A DNA stretch of 64,000 bases from Thermoplasmata archaeon. GTDB taxonomy: Archaea > Thermoplasmatota > E2 > JACPAO01 > JAHFTW01. Positions 43,560-52,499 of the stretch are shown here, piece after piece. The position numbers and the translations under genes are program-made. The notes under the pieces were generated by a model, which ran no database searches, was not told the DNA's origin, and saw nothing but the letters and a program-made list of their open reading frames with translations. The stretch covers positions 183,294-247,293 of the forward strand of contig JAHFTW010000002.1 of NCBI GenBank assembly GCA_023269235.1. Reading direction: 5' to 3'. How positions within the stretch are numbered: the first letter of the stretch is position 1; every line of letters starts with the position of its first letter.

Positions 43560-43942
43560 ACCGTCCTGGCCCCTCTGCGGAGGGCGTGCGGCGCACCGAC
43601 CTCGCGGCCCTGGCCCTCGTGGCCCTGGGGCTGCTTGTGGCCGGCCTCGCGCTCGCCCTGTCCGGCGCGGCCGCCGTCCTCCAAGGGATAGCGGGCTTGC
43701 TCCTCGTGGCGGCCCTGGTGGCCTTCCTGCTCCGGTTCGTCCCCCAGGCGCCGCCTCGCCCGGGTGTCGCGTTCCGCCGCCCCGGCGCACGGGAGCGATG
43801 GTGCACGGTCTGCGGCCATCCAGCCCCCCTCGGCAAGCCCTGCACTTCCTGTGGAAACGTCCCGTTTTCGATGCGCCGAAAAATGCGCAGGCTCCAGAAG
43901 AAGCAGCGCCCTCCCGCCCAGGAGAAGAAAACGAAAAACTAA
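43556..43942 (+). CDS. Small membrane protein with C-terminal zinc ribbon
   Basis: The 128-residue protein has two adjacent membrane segments (LAALALVALGLLVAGLALAL and LQGIAGLLLVAALVAFLLRFV). They are followed by a cytoplasmic C-terminus with a four-cysteine zinc-ribbon pattern: WCTVCGHPAPLGKPCTSCGNVPF (C-x2-C then C-x2-C), then a very basic Lys/Arg-rich tail. The TTG start at 43556 overlaps the dphB stop (TTGA), so translation may be coupled. A nucleic-acid or protein binding role at the membrane is plausible but not shown. Confidence 0.72.
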   Translation: MNRPGPSAEGVRRTDLAALALVALGLLVAGLALALSGAAAVLQGIAGLLLVAALVAFLLRFVPQAPPRPGVAFRRPGARERWCTVCGHPAPLGKPCTSCGNVPFSMRRKMRRLQKKQRPPAQEKKTKN

Positions 43943-43981
43943 AGTGGGTGGAGCTAGATTCGAACGCGGAACTGCACGCCC

Positions 43982-44974
43982 ATGGACCTCCGTGCCCGGG
44001 ACGACAGGAAGACCCACCTCCTGACGAGGGGGAACGTGGATGGAATCATCTCCGCGGCGCTGTTCTTGGCCAAGGACCCGGCCGCCCGCGTCAGCTTCGT
44101 CCCCTCCGGCGACATGGCCGTCGAGCACCTGCGCCGCGACATCGCCAGCCACGACTTCTACCTGGTGGACCTCGGCCTCACCCCGCGCCTCATCAAGACC
44201 CTCAATGACAAGTCCAAGACGCGCCAGAAGGTGCACTACTTGGACCACCACGAGCAGTCCGGCCTCCAGCTCGACGAGCTCGACGACGACACCGAGGGCG
44301 TGGTGCGTCAAGGAGTGAGCGCGGCCGGCGTCGCCTACGACTACCTCGGTCTCAACGGCGCGCACCGCCACCTGGTGGCCCTCGCGGACCTTATCGAGTA
44401 CTGCCCCAGCACCATCCTGGAAGAGGTCGAGGACGAGGTCGGCTCCAGCCGCCTCGAGGAGGAGGCCCGCATGCTCGACTTCGCCTGGCGCTTCCAGGTC
44501 GAGGACGACCGCTTCCGCTACCACGCCGCCCGCAAGCTGAGCGCCGGCAAGTGGCCGAGCGAGGTGCCCGAGATCAAGGGCCGCTACCTGCAGATGCTCA
44601 ACGAGGGCCGCTGGGAGAAGGCGCTCGAGCGCGTGCGCGAGCGCGTGGAGCTCAAGCACAACGTCGCCCTCCTGCAGTTCGGCCGCCGCAAGCCAAGCCT
44701 CTTCGGCTTCGGCTCGCGCGCCCTCTCGCAGGTCGCGCGCGAGGCGGGCGCCGCGGTCGCCATCCTGCTCAACCGCCGCAACCAACTCTCGAGCCTGAGT
44801 CTGCGCCGCACCAGTGACGGCCCCGACGCGGATCACCTCAACCTGGGCCAGTTCGTGAGCGACTTCACCGCCCACAACGGCATCGTCGGCGGCGGCCACC
44901 CGCACTCGGCCGGGGCGAAGATCCCCACGAAGGTCGTGCCGGAGTTCCTGCACGACATGTATTGTTTCTCGTAA
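43982..44974 (+). CDS. DHH-family phosphoesterase
   Basis: The 330-residue protein has a DHH domain (VHYLDHHEQS) and a DHHA1-like C-terminus (IVGGGHPHSAGAKIP, the GGGH-x-x-A-G motif). It is a probable single-strand-specific exonuclease or phosphoesterase. The first metal-binding segment reads THLLTRGNVDGIISAALF, where many relatives have H-x-D-x-D-G, so the usual leading His and Asp are absent. The core metal ligands DHH and the later residues remain. The gene follows the zinc-ribbon protein by 39 bp, on the same strand, with archaeal RecJ/GAN-like relatives as the closest type. Confidence 0.83.
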   Translation: MDLRARDDRKTHLLTRGNVDGIISAALFLAKDPAARVSFVPSGDMAVEHLRRDIASHDFYLVDLGLTPRLIKTLNDKSKTRQKVHYLDHHEQSGLQLDELDDDTEGVVRQGVSAAGVAYDYLGLNGAHRHLVALADLIEYCPSTILEEVEDEVGSSRLEEEARMLDFAWRFQVEDDRFRYHAARKLSAGKWPSEVPEIKGRYLQMLNEGRWEKALERVRERVELKHNVALLQFGRRKPSLFGFGSRALSQVAREAGAAVAILLNRRNQLSSLSLRRTSDGPDADHLNLGQFVSDFTAHNGIVGGGHPHSAGAKIPTKVVPEFLHDMYCFS

Positions 44975-44978
44975 GCGG

Positions 44979-45155
44979 CTACACCGGTTTCGGGCGGTTA
45001 AGCCGCTTCATCACGAACCAGCCGACCACGGGGAGCGCAAGGTCGCCGGCGAGCGCGCCGTAGATGCGGGGCCGGAACTGCGCCTCCACGGTTTGCGCAA
45101 AGAGGACGAGCGTGACGGCGGTGGCGATGGCGAGCGCGACGAAGAGCCAGAACAG
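44979..45155 (-). CDS. Small two-helix membrane protein without canonical start codon
   Basis: Reading minus strand to TAG 44979-44981 gives a convincing protein: LFWLFVALAIATAVTLVLFA, then QTVEAQFRPRIYGALAGDLA, then LPVVGWFVMKRLNRPKPV. Third codon positions are almost all G or C and the sequence has two hydrophobic helices with a basic end. The open frame continues upstream into the end of rplK but contains no ATG, GTG or TTG before the hydrophobic part. The left boundary shown uses a CTG at 45153-45155 as a placeholder. It lies just downstream of rplK, so translational coupling is possible. The function is unknown. Confidence 0.55.
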   Translation of the reverse strand: MFWLFVALAIATAVTLVLFAQTVEAQFRPRIYGALAGDLALPVVGWFVMKRLNRPKPV

Positions 45156-45243
45156 GATCTGGCGGCCGCTGGTCTCGACGGGGGACGAAGAAACGGGAGG
45201 GGGAAGGGAAGAGGGACGGGGAGCGTCGGAGTCGTGCGTAGGC

Positions 45244-45717
45244 CTACTCCTTGAGCTGGGCGTCGAACTCGCCGGCGGCGATGGCCTTGCTCATCTCCTT
45301 GGCGACGCGGCCTTCGACCGTGACGCCCATGGAGCTGCAGGTGCCGACGACTTCCTTGACCTTGGCCTTCAGGGTGGCGCCGAGGAGGTCCTTGCCCTTC
45401 ATCTCGACGATCTCCTTGGCCTGCTTGATGGTGAGGTTGCCGACGGTGGCCTTGTTCGGGGTGCCGGAGCCCTTCTCGATCTTGCTCTTCATGAGAACAA
45501 GCTGGCTCACGGGGGGAGTGCCGACCTCGACGGTGACCTCCTTCTTGTCGTCGATGATGATCTTGACGGGGACCTTCATGCCGGCGTAGGCCTTGGTGGC
45601 CTCGTTCAGCTTCACGACGACTTTGCCGATGTTGGCGCCGGTCGGGCCGAGTGTGGGGCCGAGGGGGCCGGCGGCGACTTTGCCTCCGTCCACGACGGTC
45701 TCGATAGTTTGTGCCAT
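45244..45717 (-). CDS. rpl11: Large-subunit ribosomal protein L11 (uL11)
   Basis: The 157-residue protein is archaeal L11. ETVVDGGKVAAGPLGPTLGPTGANIGKVV is the conserved N-terminal loop that contacts the GTPase-associated centre, and SKIEKGSGTPNKATVGNLT and VVGTCSSMGVTVEGR are typical of the C-terminal rRNA-binding domain. ATG 45717 is set by the ribosome binding site AGGAG, about 9 nt upstream on the minus strand. In front of it is a 134-bp leader with a TATA-like CAAATAG near 45828-45834 and a small hairpin. Usual partners L1 and P0 are not adjacent here. Confidence 0.94.
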   Translation of the reverse strand: MAQTIETVVDGGKVAAGPLGPTLGPTGANIGKVVVKLNEATKAYAGMKVPVKIIIDDKKEVTVEVGTPPVSQLVLMKSKIEKGSGTPNKATVGNLTIKQAKEIVEMKGKDLLGATLKAKVKEVVGTCSSMGVTVEGRVAKEMSKAIAAGEFDAQLKE

Positions 45718-45851
45718 GTGGTTTGCTCCTACCCTTTCCGACGACGGTCGAGCCGTCGCCGTTCCTGATAGTCGCTCGGCGGGGCCGGGCGCACAGGGAT
45801 GGGGCAAACCGCCGTGAGGTGAGGGTCTATTTGACCGCTACGCCGGCCGCG

Positions 45852-46025
45852 CTACGCCGCGACGACGTTCTTGGCGAGCGTCTTGAACCGCTCTCCATCC
45901 GCCTGGACGACGGTGATGGTCAACTGGCCAGACTTGCTCACGTTGAGGTCGCGCACGGTGCCGGACTTGCCGGCGTGGACACCGCCCACGACCCGGCACT
46001 TGTCGCCGTCCTTCACGGTGGGCAC
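45852..46025 (-). CDS. Single KOW-domain protein, 57 aa
   Basis: The tiny protein is almost only a KOW domain: VKDGDKCRVVGGVHAGKSGTVRDLNVSKSGQLTITVV. KOW domains bind RNA or ribosomal components, as in Spt5/NusG and L24/L26-type proteins. The start is GTG 46025, with a strong ribosome binding site AGGAGG (minus strand) 7 nt upstream. It lies between an unknown gene and rpl11, where archaea often have Spt5. It lacks the NGN domain, so it is either a free KOW protein or a ribosome-associated factor. Confidence 0.72.
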   Translation of the reverse strand: MPTVKDGDKCRVVGGVHAGKSGTVRDLNVSKSGQLTITVVQADGERFKTLAKNVVAA

Positions 46026-46036
46026 GCCAGGTCCTC

Positions 46037-46597
46037 CTAAGCGGGAACGGTCCCGGCGCGGATCTTGCTGGCGAGGAGGCGGCCGGCGGGGGTCAAGTCC
46101 AGCGCCTTGGTGCGCCCCGATGCGTTGGCGATGATGTACTGGCGCAGGTAGTCGTTGGCCGGCTCGCCTTCCCGCAGCAGACGGCCGATGGTGGGGGCCG
46201 AGAGCCCGATGGAGCCGACGAGCTCGCTCGCGAGGACGATGCGGCCGGAGACGCCCTTCTCGGCGACCTCCTGGACGATGCGGTGCGCCGACTTGACGAT
46301 GCGCAAGTCGAGGCCGGCGGGCTGCACCCAGCCGTCGGTGTGCCGGTTGGAGACGTCGGGGAGCTCGGTGGGCTCGGTCTGCAGGATGTGGCCGGGGGCG
46401 TTGGCGGCCACCAGCTCGTCCTCGTCGAGCGACTGGGCGAGCTCGCGCAGGACCTGGGCCGCGAGGCGGCGACGGGCCTTCGGGGGCACCTCGTGGCCGC
46501 CGAAGTCGAGGCTGACCGCCGCCTTGAGCTGCGCGCCCAGGAGCGGGAAGTCGGCTTCGCCCTTCGTCTCTTTGCGGTTCAGTTCGTACAGGAACAT
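46037..46597 (-). CDS. Hypothetical protein with a winged-helix-like C-terminus
   Basis: The 186-residue protein starts at ATG 46597 and is not recognised by motif. The N-terminal half is mixed (FLYELNRKETKGEADFPLLGAQL). The C-terminal half contains VLASELVGSIGLSAPTIGRLLREG, which looks like a helix-turn-helix, followed by a LTPAGRLLASKIR end typical of winged-helix regulators and ribosomal S19e-like folds. Its stop is 11 bp before the KOW gene, in the same orientation as the KOW gene and rpl11. A translation- or transcription-associated role is only inferred from context. Confidence 0.6.
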   Translation of the reverse strand: MFLYELNRKETKGEADFPLLGAQLKAAVSLDFGGHEVPPKARRRLAAQVLRELAQSLDEDELVAANAPGHILQTEPTELPDVSNRHTDGWVQPAGLDLRIVKSAHRIVQEVAEKGVSGRIVLASELVGSIGLSAPTIGRLLREGEPANDYLRQYIIANASGRTKALDLTPAGRLLASKIRAGTVPA

Positions 46598-46697
46598 GCT
46601 GGGTTGCCCCAGGCTCAACGCGCCTTGAAAGCCTTGTGCCTCGGGACTCGCTTGACTGGAGGCAACCGGCCCCGCAGCGCCCCCGCATCGGCCCAAC

Positions 46698-46705
46698 GTT
46701 TATCG
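46698..46705 (+). promoter_or_regulatory. TATA-like box of atpD
   Basis: GTTTATCG is centred 30 nt before the atpD ATG, in GC-rich surroundings, consistent with a leaderless transcript. Confidence 0.45.
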
Positions 46706-46731
46706 GGAACCCCCCTGTCGGCGCGCCGTCC

Positions 46732-47376
46732 ATGGCCGCCCAGAACGTCACGCCCACACGCTCTGAGCTCATCAACGTCAAGCGCAAGATCGCGCTCTCC
46801 AAGTCGGGCTACAACCTCCTGAAGAAGAAGAGGGACGGCCTCATGTACGAGGTCTTCGCCATCCTGCCCAAGGTCAAGTCCATCCGCGCCGACCTGGTCC
46901 AGCGCTACAAGGCCGCCCAGGAGTCCATCCAGGTCGCCAGCGCCGTCGAGGGCGCCATCACGGTGCGCAGCGTCGCCATGACGGTGACGAACCCGCCCAA
47001 GGTCGTCCTGCGCGAGCACAACATCATGGGCGTCAAGGTGCCCAAGATCCAGGCCGACTCCGTCCGCCACCCCTTGAGCGAGCGCGGCTACGGCATCGTC
47101 GGCACCAGCCCCGCCATCGACGAGGCCGTCACCAGCTTCGAGGCCCTCGTGGAGCAGGCCATCCTCGCCGCCGAGCTGGAGACCGCCATCAAGCGCCTGC
47201 TGGACGAGGTCGAGAAGACGAAGCGCCGCGTCAACGCCCTCGAGTTCAAAGTCCTGCCCGAGCTGGACGAGGTCAAGAAGTTCATCGCGCTGCGCCTCGA
47301 GGAGATGGAGCGCGACTCCCTTTTCACCATGAAGAGGATCAAGGCGAAGGCGAAGGCCCGCGAAGCGGAAACCTAG
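46732..47376 (+). CDS. atpD: A-type ATP synthase subunit D
   Basis: Subunit D is part of the central stalk of the archaeal A-type ATP synthase. The 214-residue protein matches: TPTRSELINVKRKIALSKSGYNLLKKKRDGL is the N-terminal helix and EKTKRRVNALEFKVLPELDEVKKFIALRLEEMERDSLFTMKRIK the C-terminal helix. Both form the coiled coil. Other ATP synthase genes are not in this window, so it is split from the main operon. It is divergent from the winged-helix-like gene. Confidence 0.94.
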   Translation: MAAQNVTPTRSELINVKRKIALSKSGYNLLKKKRDGLMYEVFAILPKVKSIRADLVQRYKAAQESIQVASAVEGAITVRSVAMTVTNPPKVVLREHNIMGVKVPKIQADSVRHPLSERGYGIVGTSPAIDEAVTSFEALVEQAILAAELETAIKRLLDEVEKTKRRVNALEFKVLPELDEVKKFIALRLEEMERDSLFTMKRIKAKAKAREAET

Positions 47377-47440
47377 TCCTCGGGCTCCCCCCGGTTCCGC
47401 GCCGCAGAGGACTTGAACCCCGGCGCGCATAGTCCTCGCC

Positions 47441-48091
47441 GTGCAGGAAGTCCGGCGCCGCATCCGCCTTGCCGCCTGGGCGTTGGCGCTGTTCCTTGCC
47501 TGCCTGGCCCTGCTGCACCTGCTCAACCTGGGCGACTGGCCGCGCCACATCAGCGGCTTCGTCCGCCTGCAAGGGGCCTGGCTGTGGCCGCTCGGCCTCC
47601 TGGCGCTTTCGTTCGCCCTCGTGACCCTGGGCCTCGGTCTGCCCGCCCTCGCCACGCCCCACCGCGACGCGCGCCTGGCCTGCCGGCTCCTTGTCGCCGG
47701 GGGCGCGACGACGCTCCTGCTCATCCTGTTCCCGACCGACGTCACCCCCCACCCGAGCACCTGGGTCGGCGGCGTGCACGACGTGGCGGCCTCATTCACC
47801 GTGCTCTTGGTCGGGAGCGCGATGTTCCTGCTCGTGGACGCCGGCCGCTCGGAGCCCTCATGGGAAGCCCTCGCCGGCCGTTCGCTCACGTGGCCCGGCA
47901 TCGTGATGGGACTCGGGTACGCTTGGGGCCTTGGCGACCTGACGGCATGGTGGCCTGTGGCCGCGGTCTTCCAGCGCGCCCTGTGCGCCTCCATGGCGGG
48001 CTGGCTCATCGTGGTCGCTCTGCGTTCGTCGTCGGGGGCCACGCCCGACCGGCTTGCTTCCTCGGCGCCGACGCCGCAGCGCCCCGAGTGA
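47441..48091 (+). CDS. DUF998-like integral membrane protein
   Basis: The 216-residue protein has six membrane segments in the pattern of the DUF998 family: WALALFLACLALLHLLNLG, LALSFALVTLGLGLPAL, RLLVAGGATTLLLILFPTD with the typical FPTD, then VGGVHDVAASFTVLLVGSAMFLL with the conserved His. The latter half has two more hydrophobic segments and a polar tail. Family function is unknown. The GTG start at 47441 lies 64 bp after the atpD stop. Confidence 0.78.
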   Translation: MQEVRRRIRLAAWALALFLACLALLHLLNLGDWPRHISGFVRLQGAWLWPLGLLALSFALVTLGLGLPALATPHRDARLACRLLVAGGATTLLLILFPTDVTPHPSTWVGGVHDVAASFTVLLVGSAMFLLVDAGRSEPSWEALAGRSLTWPGIVMGLGYAWGLGDLTAWWPVAAVFQRALCASMAGWLIVVALRSSSGATPDRLASSAPTPQRPE

Positions 48092-48101
48092 TGGACCCCG
48101 T

Positions 48102-48764
48102 CTAGGTCCAGGCGGCGCGGCAGCCGGCGACGATTTCGGCCGCGACGGCCCAGGCGACCAGCGGCTCCGGCCAGATGGAGACGACGTCGGGGACGGCGGT
48201 CTTCCACGCCGTGCTGAAGCCGCCCGACGGGAAGCAGCCGAGCACGATGGTGAGGTCACGCCCGCGCGACGCCAGCTGCGCCGGGGTGGCGGTGTTGCCC
48301 GCCTCGTCCAGGCGCACGACGGGGCCCTTCGCGGCCTTCTGCAGGACGGCGGCGGGCTCGCCCACGCCCTCGACCCAGACGAGCGCGTCCTTGTCGTGGC
48401 TCCGCCCGTCGCGCAGGACCTTGGCGAAGAGGCCCTGGAAGCGCGCCTCGCCGCGCGGCAGGCGCGTGTCCGGCTTGACGCGGATGAGCTCGTTGTTGCG
48501 CGTGTGCACGACAACGCTCAGCTCGCCCTTCTTGTTGAGCGGCGACTCGAGGAGCGTCAGGAGCGTCATCTGCAGGATGTCGGGGCGGCCGCGGCGCGCG
48601 CCGTCCTGGAGCTGCTTGATGGCCTGCCAGTGGACGTTCTGGTCGAGCAGGATCTCGGTCGGGCGGCGGTTCTGGTCCTTCGCGGAGATGCGGACGGCGG
48701 GGTGGCCGGCGACCTCCTCAGGGACGAGTTCGACCTCGGCCTCGGCGAGGATGACGGTGAGCAC
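48102..48764 (-). CDS. nep1: Ribosome biogenesis methyltransferase Nep1
   Basis: Nep1 (Emg1) methylates a pseudouridine of 16S rRNA at N1 during small-subunit assembly. The 220-residue protein shows LTVILAEAEVELVPEEV at its N-terminus, NVHWQAIKQLQDGARRGRPDILQMTLLTLLESPLNKKGELSVVVHTRN with the typical RGRPD and HTRN motifs, then RLPRGEARFQGLFAKVL. The C-terminal trefoil-knot SAM site includes VLGCFPSGGF. GTG 48764 starts exactly before the first strand, so it is chosen. An in-frame extension to 48884 has low-quality sequence and overlaps the divergent small gene. Confidence 0.9.
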   Translation of the reverse strand: MLTVILAEAEVELVPEEVAGHPAVRISAKDQNRRPTEILLDQNVHWQAIKQLQDGARRGRPDILQMTLLTLLESPLNKKGELSVVVHTRNNELIRVKPDTRLPRGEARFQGLFAKVLRDGRSHDKDALVWVEGVGEPAAVLQKAAKGPVVRLDEAGNTATPAQLASRGRDLTIVLGCFPSGGFSTAWKTAVPDVVSIWPEPLVAWAVAAEIVAGCRAAWT

Positions 48765-48823
48765 GCGGGCCGCGACGCGGGGGCGGGGCAAAGCCTCATG
48801 GGTGGCGCCGAGGTCGAAGCCGC

Positions 48824-48994
48824 GTGCCCTTCTCCAAGTTCGAGCCGAACCGCCCGCAGACGCCGGAGCGCGAGGGCACGACACCGGAGGCCGACCGTCG
48901 CGCCAAGATTCTGCGCTGGGGCAACTGGGTCCTTCTCTTCATGACCGTGCTCGGCTTCATGCTCATGGCGTACTGGATCAGCAAGGGACGATGA
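48824..48994 (+). CDS. Small single-pass membrane protein, 56 aa
   Basis: A frame starting GTG at 48824 encodes MPFSKFEPNRPQTPEREGTT, then about 14 charged residues, then a hydrophobic helix (WVLLFMTVLGFMLMAYWI) and SKGR. Codon use is fully G/C at third positions. It is divergent from nep1 with 59 bp between starts. The function is unknown. The short charged N-terminus, single helix and basic end are typical of small membrane regulators or subunits. Confidence 0.68.
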   Translation: MPFSKFEPNRPQTPEREGTTPEADRRAKILRWGNWVLLFMTVLGFMLMAYWISKGR

Positions 48995-49009
48995 GAAAAA
49001 ACGCGAAGA

Positions 49010-49400
49010 AGGAGCTGGGGTGGCCGCTGCCCAGTCCTGTAACGGGCTCCTTCATCCAACCCCGATGACGGGGCAGTCGGAGCCTTGACTTCAGGGCTGG
49101 CAACATCGCGCAGGGACGGTCCCCGAAGGGTCAGCAGTGTCCGTTGCGCGCGAGGCAGTGCGTGGTCGCGGCCGTGTCCGCATCGGTGTTGTCCCTTCCT
49201 CATGGACCGGCGACGCGCCGGATCTCGGTTGGGGGCCTTGTGGGTCACCGCGGCAGGGTCCCGGCCGAAGCCGGTGCTGGAAACCGCCTTGCGGCGGCCC
49301 TGTCGCCCGCACCATGCACACCAGATCACGGATCCGCGTCGCGGCCTCCTCGGTGGCTTCGGGTTGGGCAAGCCGTGCGACGCGCTTTGGGGCTAAGGCT
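49010..49400. ncRNA. Candidate structured non-coding RNA region
   Basis: This region of about 400 bp has no convincing protein frame but many GC-rich complementary segments. CCCCG-ATGA-CGGGG (49060-49073) sits inside a GGCTCC/GGAGCC stem (49045-49084). GCGCAGGGAC pairs with GTCCGTTGCGC (49108-49149) around CCC-CGAA-GGG. GCGGCAGGG pairs with CCCTGTCGC (49250-49306) and encloses two perfect 5-bp hairpins (49261-49274 and 49284-49297), a three-way junction. Such a density suggests a stable RNA such as RNase P or SRP RNA, but I could not match their conserved cores. Strand is not determined. Confidence 0.35.
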
Positions 49401-49425
49401 TTCGGGTGCCGCCCGGTCCCCGGGT

Positions 49426-49749
49426 GTGGCCTCCTGGAAGGACGCGGTGCAGTCTGTCCCCGGGGGCGTGCGCCTCTTGGTGGAGGCCAGCGCCGGCGCC
49501 AAAACCGAGCGCTTCCCGGACGGCTTCAACCCATGGCGCGGCGGGCGCATCGGCGTGCGCGTGCGGGCCCCCGCCCAGGAGGGGAAGGCAAACGAGGCCA
49601 TCGTGCGGCTGGTCGCCGCGTTCTTCGATCTCTCCTTCGCCGCGGTCCGCGTCGAGGCGGGCCACCTGGACAGCCGCAAGACCATCGCGGTCGCAGGCAT
49701 CACGCGTGATGCGGCGTGCGCGCTCCTGGCGCCCCACCCGGAGGCGTGA
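49426..49749 (+). CDS. DUF167 (YggU) family protein
   Basis: The 107-residue protein matches the small DUF167 family of unknown role: GVRLLVEASAGAKTERFPDGFNPWRGGRIGVRVRAPAQEGKANEAIVRLVAAFFDL. The later half is RVEAGHLDSRKTIAVAGITRDAACALL. The GKAN motif is characteristic of the family. GTG 49426 is the start. It is one base from the toprim gene that follows and probably shares a transcript with it. Confidence 0.82.
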   Translation: MASWKDAVQSVPGGVRLLVEASAGAKTERFPDGFNPWRGGRIGVRVRAPAQEGKANEAIVRLVAAFFDLSFAAVRVEAGHLDSRKTIAVAGITRDAACALLAPHPEA

Positions 49750-49750
49750 G

Positions 49751-50164
49751 ATGCGAAAGCCCGCACGCCGCACCGAGGAAGACCGGCTTGCCCTCCTGGA
49801 GGACGCGGTCCAGCGCCTGCGCGAGGCCGCCGAGAGCGGGACCGTGGTCGTCGAAGGCCAACGAGACCGCGCCGCGCTCGACTGGCTCGGCATCGGCGGG
49901 ACGCACACGACGCTCAACCAGGGCGACCCGCTAGACCGTCTCCTGGAGGATCTGGCGGCCTCCGCGCCTCCCATCATCCTCCTGGTGGACTGGGACCGCA
50001 CCGGAGGCCGCCTCCTGGCAAGACTGGAGCCCAACCTGCGCGCCCGCGTCCAGGTGGACACGGATTGCCGACGCCGCCTCGCCTCCTGTTGCCACAGCAA
50101 GACCCTGGAGGAGGTGCCCTCCGAACTGGAGGCCCTGCGCCGCTCCGTCGGCGTCCGCCCCTAA
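49751..50164 (+). CDS. Small toprim-domain protein (UPF0292-like)
   Basis: The 137-residue protein contains a toprim fold: GTVVVEGQRDRAALDWLGIGG with the conserved Glu, then ILLVDWDRTGGRLLARLEPNLRARVQVD with the D-x-D pair. Toprim domains occur in primases, topoisomerases and nucleases. Free-standing archaeal forms of this size are known as UPF0292 and lack an assigned activity. It ends 709 bp before the 16S gene. Confidence 0.85.
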   Translation: MRKPARRTEEDRLALLEDAVQRLREAAESGTVVVEGQRDRAALDWLGIGGTHTTLNQGDPLDRLLEDLAASAPPIILLVDWDRTGGRLLARLEPNLRARVQVDTDCRRRLASCCHSKTLEEVPSELEALRRSVGVRP

Positions 50165-50740
50165 CTCCCCCCGCAAAAACCGCTCCAGGAGGCCAACAGG
50201 AGGGCCGAACGAGTCATATACCCCCCCTCTTTGGGCGAAAACCCCGCAAGGGGACTGGCAACAGTCCCCCCACAGGGAGCCCCGTGACCCGCACAAGCGG
50301 AAAGGGCCGGATCCGCCTCCGATGCGGAACCTCAACTCTGGAGCACCAGTTGCCGACAAGGCGACCGGTGCCCTCAAATAGGGGTCGCTCTACAGCGATT
50401 CCTACGCAGGAGTGGCCATATGCCCTCCCGCCCACCGAGTCGCCCCGCAAGGGGTTGGCGCTCAGGTGTGTCTGCCTCTAGGGCGCCTTCTGGCGTTCCA
50501 GGGAACAAGACGTAAATACAGGTCGGGTTTCGGCCCGGCCTACCGACGGGGTGCCTAGCACCCCGCCCGCCGCGAACTTCGGTTCGCGGCATCAAGCCCC
50601 GGGTCCGTTGGACGCCAAGCTCGGCCGTTTTGGCCTGCGATGCGGCTGGACATCCAACTCGGGGAACATTCATGAGGGCGGTGAAACCCGACGCGCCGGC
50701 TTTGCCGGGACAGCGACGTGACCTCACGCGCCTGATGCAC
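50165..50740 (+). promoter_or_regulatory. Long structured rRNA leader with tandem TATA-like boxes
   Basis: The 700 bp before the 16S gene hold no protein gene. TATA-like sequences occur at about 50214-50220 (CATATAC), 50375-50381 (CAAATAG), 50417-50423 (CATATGC) and 50513-50519 (TAAATAC). Together with the box at 50749 this resembles the multiple promoters of some archaeal rRNA operons. Strong hairpins occur: CCCC-GCAA-GGGG (50242-50253) overlapping GGGGACTG-GCAA-CAGTCCCC (50250-50269), a GGGGTGC/GCACCCC pair (50548-50564) and a 9-bp stem capped by TTCG (50569-50590). It may also contain a separate small stable RNA. Confidence 0.45.
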
Positions 50741-50748
50741 GAGACAGC

Positions 50749-50757
50749 ATTTATTGG
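50749..50757 (+). promoter_or_regulatory. Proximal TATA-like box of the rRNA operon
   Basis: ATTTATTGG lies about 28 nt before 50781, the first base of the pre-16S processing stem. Transcription from it would start right at the stem. Confidence 0.5.
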
Positions 50758-50780
50758 TGAACCGACCCGGGCCTGTGAAA

Positions 50781-50816
50781 CCCGGTCGGTCCGCTGATTC
50801 CTAAAAGGGGTGATGC
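50781..50816 (+). other. Pre-16S processing stem, 5' strand
   Basis: The segment starting CCCGGTCGGTCCGCTG and ending AAAAGGGGTGATGC is complementary to two segments downstream of 16S: GCGTCACTCCTTTAGGAGT (52353-52371) and CAGCGGGCCGACCGGG (52398-52413). Together they flank the 16S gene with a long duplex of the kind cut by the splicing endonuclease in archaea. A small hairpin lies between the two downstream parts. Confidence 0.65.
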
Positions 50817-50872
50817 ACAATCGTGTGTATCATCCTCTAGTCAAGTGACCAAATCGGTCGACTGTGAGGATC

Positions 50873-52343
<1,471 letters not shown>

Positions 52344-52352
52344 ATATTATTC

Positions 52353-52413
52353 GCGTCACTCCTTTAGGAGTGCCACACGGACTCAACGTCCGTCGGCCAG
52401 CGGGCCGACCGGG
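52353..52413 (+). other. Pre-16S processing stem, 3' strand
   Basis: 52353-52371 and 52398-52413 pair with 50781-50816. The intervening GGAC/GTCC segment at about 52379-52390 forms a short side hairpin. Confidence 0.6.
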
Positions 52414-52499
52414 CACAAAAGAGTCCGGGCCGGTTCATCGATCAAAGTCTGTCTCGTGTTGGCGGATCCAACCGTTTTGCGGGTCCCGGACACCCGTCC

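Noticed and set aside
43943-43981. tRNA-like T-loop (TTCGAA at 43959-43964)
   Set aside because: Flanking bases do not form a T-stem and there is no acceptor stem or anticodon arm.
49010-49400. Naming the structured region as SRP RNA
   Set aside because: A TGTAA element and an AGCAG segment are present, but the domain IV core and the long helix 5 pairing could not be found.
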